The notes under the pieces were generated by a model. The model saw nothing but the letters and a program-made list of their open reading frames with translations. It ran no database searches and was not told the DNA's origin. From CAVIQK01 sp963644945 (GTDB lineage Bacteria; Bacillota; Clostridia; Christensenellales; DTU072), in the NCBI GenBank assembly GCA_963644945.1, contig CAVIQK010000013.1, positions 1-25,869 of the forward strand: DNA of 25,869 bases, read 5' to 3'. The position numbers and the translations under genes are program-made. This document shows, piece by piece, positions 23,047 to 25,869 of this stretch (positions within the stretch are counted from its first letter, which is position 1; every line of letters starts with the position of its first letter).

Positions 23047-24572
23047 TGAACAACATTTTAACAAAAGAAATATTAGAAGAAAAAACCATCAAAGACCTTA
23101 GAGAACTTGCCAAATTGATAGGCATCAAACCTAAGACCACCCCGAAAGCCGAACTAATAGCCGAGATTTTAGCCGAGCAAGAAAAGTCTTTGGCACCTAC
23201 ATCTACACCCGAAAAAGTAGAAAATGTAGAAAATGTAGAAAAAGTAGAAGTTTCCCAAAAGACTCCTAGAAAAAAGACGGCAAAAGAAGAAAAAACCTCA
23301 TCGGAAGAAACCAAAGAAACCGAAGTTAAAGATACTCCCGAAAAAGAAAAGACCGTAGAAACCGAAGGCAAAAAGGAAGAAAAAAAGGAATATCTCAACC
23401 CCGACGGCACCCCTGCCGTAATCGATATTAGAGAAGGTGTTGTCGAAATCATGCCCGACGGATACGGCTTTATAAGAGCCCACAATTTTGAAGCGGGACT
23501 AGGAGACGGTTATCTCAATGCAATCAAGATCAAAAAATCAGGCATAAGAAAAGGCGACTGGGTAAAAGCCGAATGTAGAAAAGAGTCGGAAACCAAGCCG
23601 GCACCCGTTGTCAACATTTTAGCAATCAACGGCAGACCGCCGGAGGAAGCCCTAAAACGCCCCAATTTCGACAATTTGACACCGATATACCCCGACAAAA
23701 GATTCAAGTTAGAAACAGACGGAGTCAAAAACGATTTTGCAATAAGAGCCATCGATTTGGTTGCCCCTATCGGCAAAGGACAGAGAGCCATGATCGTCTC
23801 TCCCCCCAAGGCAGGTAAAACAACTTTACTCAAAAAAATTGCCGCCTCCATCTCCCAAAACTATCCCACAGCCTACCTCATGGTCCTTCTCATTGACGAG
23901 CGTCCCGAAGAAGTCACCGACATGCAAAGATCGATAAACGGCGACGTCATTTTCTCGACATTTGACGAGATGCCCGAACATCACACCAAAGCATCCGAAC
24001 TCGTCCTAGAAAGAGCCAAAAGAATAGTAGAACTCGGTGGCGACGTAGTAATATTGATGGACAGTCTTACAAGACTTGCAAGAGCCTACAACCTTGTCGT
24101 AGCCCCCACAGGAAGGACACTTTCCGGTGGTATCGATCCTGCCGCCCTTCACAATCCCAAAAGATTTTTCGGTGCCGCAAGAAATATAGAAAACGGTGGC
24201 AGTTTGACAATCATCGCAACAGCCCTAGTTGATACCGGTAGCCGTATGGACGACGTCATCTACGAAGAATTCAAAGGCACAGGCAACATGGAAATTCATC
24301 TTGATAGAAAACTATCCGAAAAACGTATCTTCCCCGCCATTGACCTTCAAAGAAGTAGCACAAGACGTGAAGAGCTCCTTCTTACCCAAAAAGAATTGGA
24401 AGGCATTTGGTCAATACGTAAGATGCTCTCAACGGGCGATACCCAAGAGGCGACCGAAAATCTCATCTCCATGATGGTCAAAACCCAAAACAACCAAGAG
24501 TTTATCGAACAAATCAGTTTACAAGTCGCAAAACTCCAAAAAGAAGGCTTTTTCATGAGGACCAATATATGA
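23046..24572 (+). CDS. rho: Transcription termination factor Rho
   Basis: A hexameric RNA helicase that ends transcription at unstructured C-rich RNA. Residues 1-48 are the Rho N-terminal helical domain (IKDLRELAKLIGIKP). A charged, low-complexity insert rich in K, E and T spans about 50-115. The cold-shock RNA-binding domain follows (EIMPDGYGFIRAHNF, about 138-152). The RecA-type ATPase has Walker A PPKAGKTT (253-260, Lys258), LLIDERPEEVTDM, and the Walker B/Q-loop region VVILMDSLTRLARAYN, with GRTLSGGIDP as the R/Q loops. The 508-residue length exceeds E. coli Rho (419) because of the insert, as in many Bacillota. It overlaps its neighbours at both ends. Confidence 0.97.
   Translation: MNNILTKEILEEKTIKDLRELAKLIGIKPKTTPKAELIAEILAEQEKSLAPTSTPEKVENVENVEKVEVSQKTPRKKTAKEEKTSSEETKETEVKDTPEKEKTVETEGKKEEKKEYLNPDGTPAVIDIREGVVEIMPDGYGFIRAHNFEAGLGDGYLNAIKIKKSGIRKGDWVKAECRKESETKPAPVVNILAINGRPPEEALKRPNFDNLTPIYPDKRFKLETDGVKNDFAIRAIDLVAPIGKGQRAMIVSPPKAGKTTLLKKIAASISQNYPTAYLMVLLIDERPEEVTDMQRSINGDVIFSTFDEMPEHHTKASELVLERAKRIVELGGDVVILMDSLTRLARAYNLVVAPTGRTLSGGIDPAALHNPKRFFGAARNIENGGSLTIIATALVDTGSRMDDVIYEEFKGTGNMEIHLDRKLSEKRIFPAIDLQRSSTRREELLLTQKELEGIWSIRKMLSTGDTQEATENLISMMVKTQNNQEFIEQISLQVAKLQKEGFFMRTNI
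23217..23250 (+). repeat. 9-bp tandem repeat inside rho
   Basis: The unit GTAGAAAAT is repeated about 3.8 times (units begin at 23217, 23226, 23235 and 23244). It is in frame and encodes V-E-N, V-E-N, V-E-K, V-E-V in the charged insert, so copy number could change without a frameshift. Confidence 0.8.
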
Positions 24573-25261
24573 CAAAAATAGGAGTGTTTACAGATATTCA
24601 TTCCAATATTTTTGCTCTTGAAAGCATGCTCACGGAGATGCCCAAATGTGACGAATATGTCTGTTTAGGCGACCTTGTTTGCATGGGCGGTGCCCCAAAC
24701 GAGTGTTTTGAAGTGCTTTCAAGCCTTGATAACCTAACTTATCTCAAAGGCAATCACGACGAAGCCGTAGTCAAATTTTATAAAGGCGAAACGGTCGAAG
24801 GCTATGCAAAAGAAGTTTTGGATCACCAAAAATTTTATAGCCAAAAAATCACCCGAGATTGTGCCGAATTCCTAGATTCCGTCCCCTACAAAACCACCAA
24901 AAATTACGACGGCACCCTTGTCACATTTTTGCATTATGGGCGGATCGGTAGCCAGTGGATGCCTCCGGACTCCCCGTCCGACGTTCTCAAAACCGAAGAG
25001 GGCAGTCTTATCGTTTTCGGGCATACTCACGAAAAGTACGACAAGGAATGTTACGGCAAAAGGTTCACCAATTTCGGTTCACTCGGTTGCCCCCATGCAT
25101 ATATCGGCAGAGGATTTTGTGGCACAATAGAAATAAATCAAGACAAAATACTTGTAAAAAATATTCAAATTGAGTACGATATAGATAGAGCGGTCAAGTC
25201 GCTAAAAGGCTTGAATCCCCCCAATCTCGAATTTACCTTAAAGAAATTTTACGGTGTATAA
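24569..25261 (+). CDS. Calcineurin-like metallophosphoesterase (YfcE/MJ0936-like)
   Basis: A 230-residue cytoplasmic phosphoesterase with two metal ions. The motifs are FTDIHSN (Asp9, His11), CLGDLVCMG, KGNHDE, a histidine in TFLHYG, and FGHTHEKY near the end, all as in the small prokaryotic metallophosphatase family. The substrate is unknown; relatives act on phosphodiesters or phosphomonoesters. Its ATG overlaps the rho stop by four bases (ATGA), so it is co-translated with rho. It is followed nine bases later by the CxxC protein. Confidence 0.9.
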   Translation: MTKIGVFTDIHSNIFALESMLTEMPKCDEYVCLGDLVCMGGAPNECFEVLSSLDNLTYLKGNHDEAVVKFYKGETVEGYAKEVLDHQKFYSQKITRDCAEFLDSVPYKTTKNYDGTLVTFLHYGRIGSQWMPPDSPSDVLKTEEGSLIVFGHTHEKYDKECYGKRFTNFGSLGCPHAYIGRGFCGTIEINQDKILVKNIQIEYDIDRAVKSLKGLNPPNLEFTLKKFYGV

Positions 25262-25270
25262 GGAGCCAAA

Positions 25271-25522
25271 ATGAAACAATACCAATTGACAGTAGAAGGA
25301 TTAAAATGCGAACATTGTGAAGCAAAACTCCAAGACGATTTGAAAAATGCTTTCGGTCTCAAAAAAGTTTCCGCCTCTCACGAATCGGGACTTGTCACTT
25401 TCAAAACCAACCAAGACATAACCGAAGAAGATCTCAAAAAAGCAGTAGGTTTTCATGGATATACTTTGAAAAGTGTTTCGACGACGGACGTAAAAGGCTT
25501 TTTTGATTTTTTAAGAAAGTAG
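25271..25522 (+). CDS. Heavy-metal-associated (HMA) domain protein
   Basis: A single-domain protein of 83 residues with the ferredoxin-like HMA fold, as in copper chaperones. The opening TVEGLKCEHCEAK contains the metal-binding C-x-x-C (Cys13, Cys16), followed by ALSVS-type strands (KKVSASHESGLVTFK) and DLKKAVGFHGYTLKSV. Copper is the commonest ligand, but no metal ATPase is adjacent, so this is inference. The RBS AAGGAG lies six bases upstream. It ends the rho operon; no intrinsic terminator is visible before the tRNA promoter. Confidence 0.85.
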   Translation: MKQYQLTVEGLKCEHCEAKLQDDLKNAFGLKKVSASHESGLVTFKTNQDITEEDLKKAVGFHGYTLKSVSTTDVKGFFDFLRK

Positions 25523-25532
25523 CCAAAAATAC

Positions 25533-25561
25533 TTTACACGACTAAAAATTTTTGCTATCAT
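25533..25561 (+). promoter_or_regulatory. tRNA-Val promoter
   Basis: TTTACA (25533-25538) and TATCAT (25556-25561) are 17 bp apart, with the predicted start 5-7 bases before the mature tRNA. Confidence 0.7.
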
Positions 25562-25573
25562 ATTAGTCACCAA

Positions 25574-25649
25574 GGGCAATTAACTCAGCTGGTAGAGTGT
25601 CTTCTTGACGTGGAGAAAGTCAGCGGTTCGAGTCCGTTATTGCCCACCA
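25574..25649 (+). tRNA. tRNA-Val(GAC)
   Basis: A complete 76-base cloverleaf with encoded CCA. The acceptor stem is GGGCAAT (25574-25580) with ATTGCCC (25639-25645). The D arm is ACTC...GAGT. The anticodon stem TCTTC/GGAGA encloses TTGACGT, giving anticodon GAC (Val, codon GUC). The T-arm AGCGG-TTCGAGT-CCGTT and discriminator A follow. A strong terminator lies behind it, and its 3' end is duplicated downstream. Confidence 0.95.
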
Positions 25650-25683
25650 CAAGCCTAAAACGAAAGTTTTGGGCTTTTTTATT
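25629..25683 (+). repeat. Direct repeat copy 1 (tRNA-Val 3' end plus terminator)
   Basis: This 55-base segment runs from the T-loop of tRNA-Val through CCA and the terminator hairpin. It is identical, base for base, to 25815-25869. The left boundary falls inside the T-loop (TT|CGAGT). This is the functional copy. Confidence 0.93.
25652..25680 (+). terminator. tRNA-Val terminator
   Basis: AGCCTAAAAC (25652-25661) pairs with GTTTTGGGCT (25666-25675; one T-G pair) around a GAAA loop, followed by a T run. Confidence 0.9.
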
Positions 25684-25695
25684 ACAAAAGACAGT

Positions 25696-25710
25696 ATAAC
25701 GGAATCGAAC
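25696..25710 (-). repeat. Inverted partial copy of the tRNA-Val T-arm
   Basis: The sequence ATAACGGAATCGAAC matches the reverse complement of the tRNA T-arm segment 25626-25640 at 14 of 15 positions. It lies in the spacer between the two direct repeats. Confidence 0.6.
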
Positions 25711-25722
25711 GAGAGCGTAAAG

Positions 25723-25746
25723 AAAAAGACACAGTGCGTCTTTTTT
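25723..25746. terminator. Terminator-like hairpin in the repeat spacer
   Basis: AAAAAGAC (25723-25730) pairs with GTCTTTTT (25738-25745) around a seven-base loop. With A and T runs on either side it could terminate on both strands. Confidence 0.55.
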
Positions 25747-25761
25747 AGCGGCTGACCGAAG

Positions 25762-25808
25762 ATATTTTGTGAGCCAAAATATATACAAAAAACCTGCGAG
25801 CAAAATAT
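25762..25808. repeat. Perfect 8-bp hairpin with an extra copy of one arm
   Basis: ATATTTTG (25762-25769) and CAAAATAT (25775-25782) form a perfect 8-bp stem with a five-base loop. CAAAATAT occurs again at 25801-25808, 26 bp on, just before the second tRNA-end repeat. Confidence 0.6.
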
Positions 25809-25814
25809 CAAGAA

Positions 25815-25869
25815 CGAGTCCGTTATTGCCCACCACAAGCCTAAAACGAAAGTTTTGGGCTTTTTTATT
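25815..25869 (+). repeat. Direct repeat copy 2 (orphan tRNA-Val 3' end plus terminator)
   Basis: An exact 55-base duplicate of 25629-25683, offset 186 bp and cut by the window edge, so it may be longer. There is no tRNA 5' half upstream, so this is a fragment and not a second tRNA gene. It resembles an attachment site or the scar of an integration. Confidence 0.85.

Noticed and set aside
25585..25838. Minus-strand ORFs of 72-83 codons over the tRNA-Val repeats
   Set aside because: They are antisense to the tRNA and its duplicated end; the peptides (WWAITDSN, NGLEPLT) are the well-known artefact of translating tRNA 3' ends in Bacillota. No RBS or conservation is expected.
1..25869. CRISPR array, transposase, phage or defence genes
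   Set aside because: No regularly spaced repeats beyond the short rho tandem, and no protein with integrase, transposase, Cas or restriction motifs was seen on either strand.

Overview
The window looks like chromosomal DNA from an anaerobic, low-GC member of the Bacillota, probably an uncultured gut clostridium. The evidence is a GlgC/GlgD pair (GlgD is essentially a Bacillota protein), strong AGGAGG-type ribosome binding sites, an oxygen-sensitive radical SAM sulfatase maturase, GH29 fucosidase, the MEP-pathway gene ispE, and classical sigma-A promoters and intrinsic terminators. The genus cannot be fixed from sequence alone. No phage, IS element or CRISPR array is visible.

Layout. At 1-55 is the 3' part of a tRNA-Thr(CGU). 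A family 4 glycosyltransferase (279-1559) is the only minus-strand gene. Going right on the plus strand: a GH29 alpha-L-fucosidase and a WYL regulator (1767-4048); two small orphan genes with their own promoters and a shared promoter element (4120-4885); an MFS transporter (4937-6322); a very large unrecognised lipoprotein (6468-8936); a divergent ileS (9069-12182); a five-TM membrane sulfatase with its overlapping anSME-type maturase (12229-15314); ispE-glgB-glgC-glgD (15535-20568); prs plus an unknown protein (20716-22322); a metal-dependent hydrolase, rho, a metallophosphatase and a CxxC heavy-metal-binding protein (22399-25522); and tRNA-Val(GAC) (25574-25649), whose 3' end and terminator are repeated exactly 186 bp downstream at the window edge.

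How it fits together. The fucosidase, sulfatase and maturase point to processing of fucosylated and sulfated glycans. The glg cluster builds glycogen from glucose-1-phosphate, and ispE sits at the head of that operon. The rest is core housekeeping (ileS, prs, rho). Many junctions are tightly coupled: TAATG overlaps at glgC/glgD, prs/unknown and hydrolase/rho, an ATGA overlap at rho/metallophosphatase, and a GTGA overlap at sulfatase/maturase.

Most interesting points: (1) the tRNA-Val 3'-end duplication with an inverted T-arm copy and hairpins between, resembling an attachment-site scar or island edge; (2) a sulfatase with LtaS-like five-helix topology but a Cys (formylglycine) active site, encoded with its own maturase; (3) a duplicated promoter element shared by two unrelated small genes; (4) an apparently leaderless ispE message, with a possible second case at the glycosyltransferase; (5) an ileS with unusual HIGH/KMSKS signatures and no T-box.
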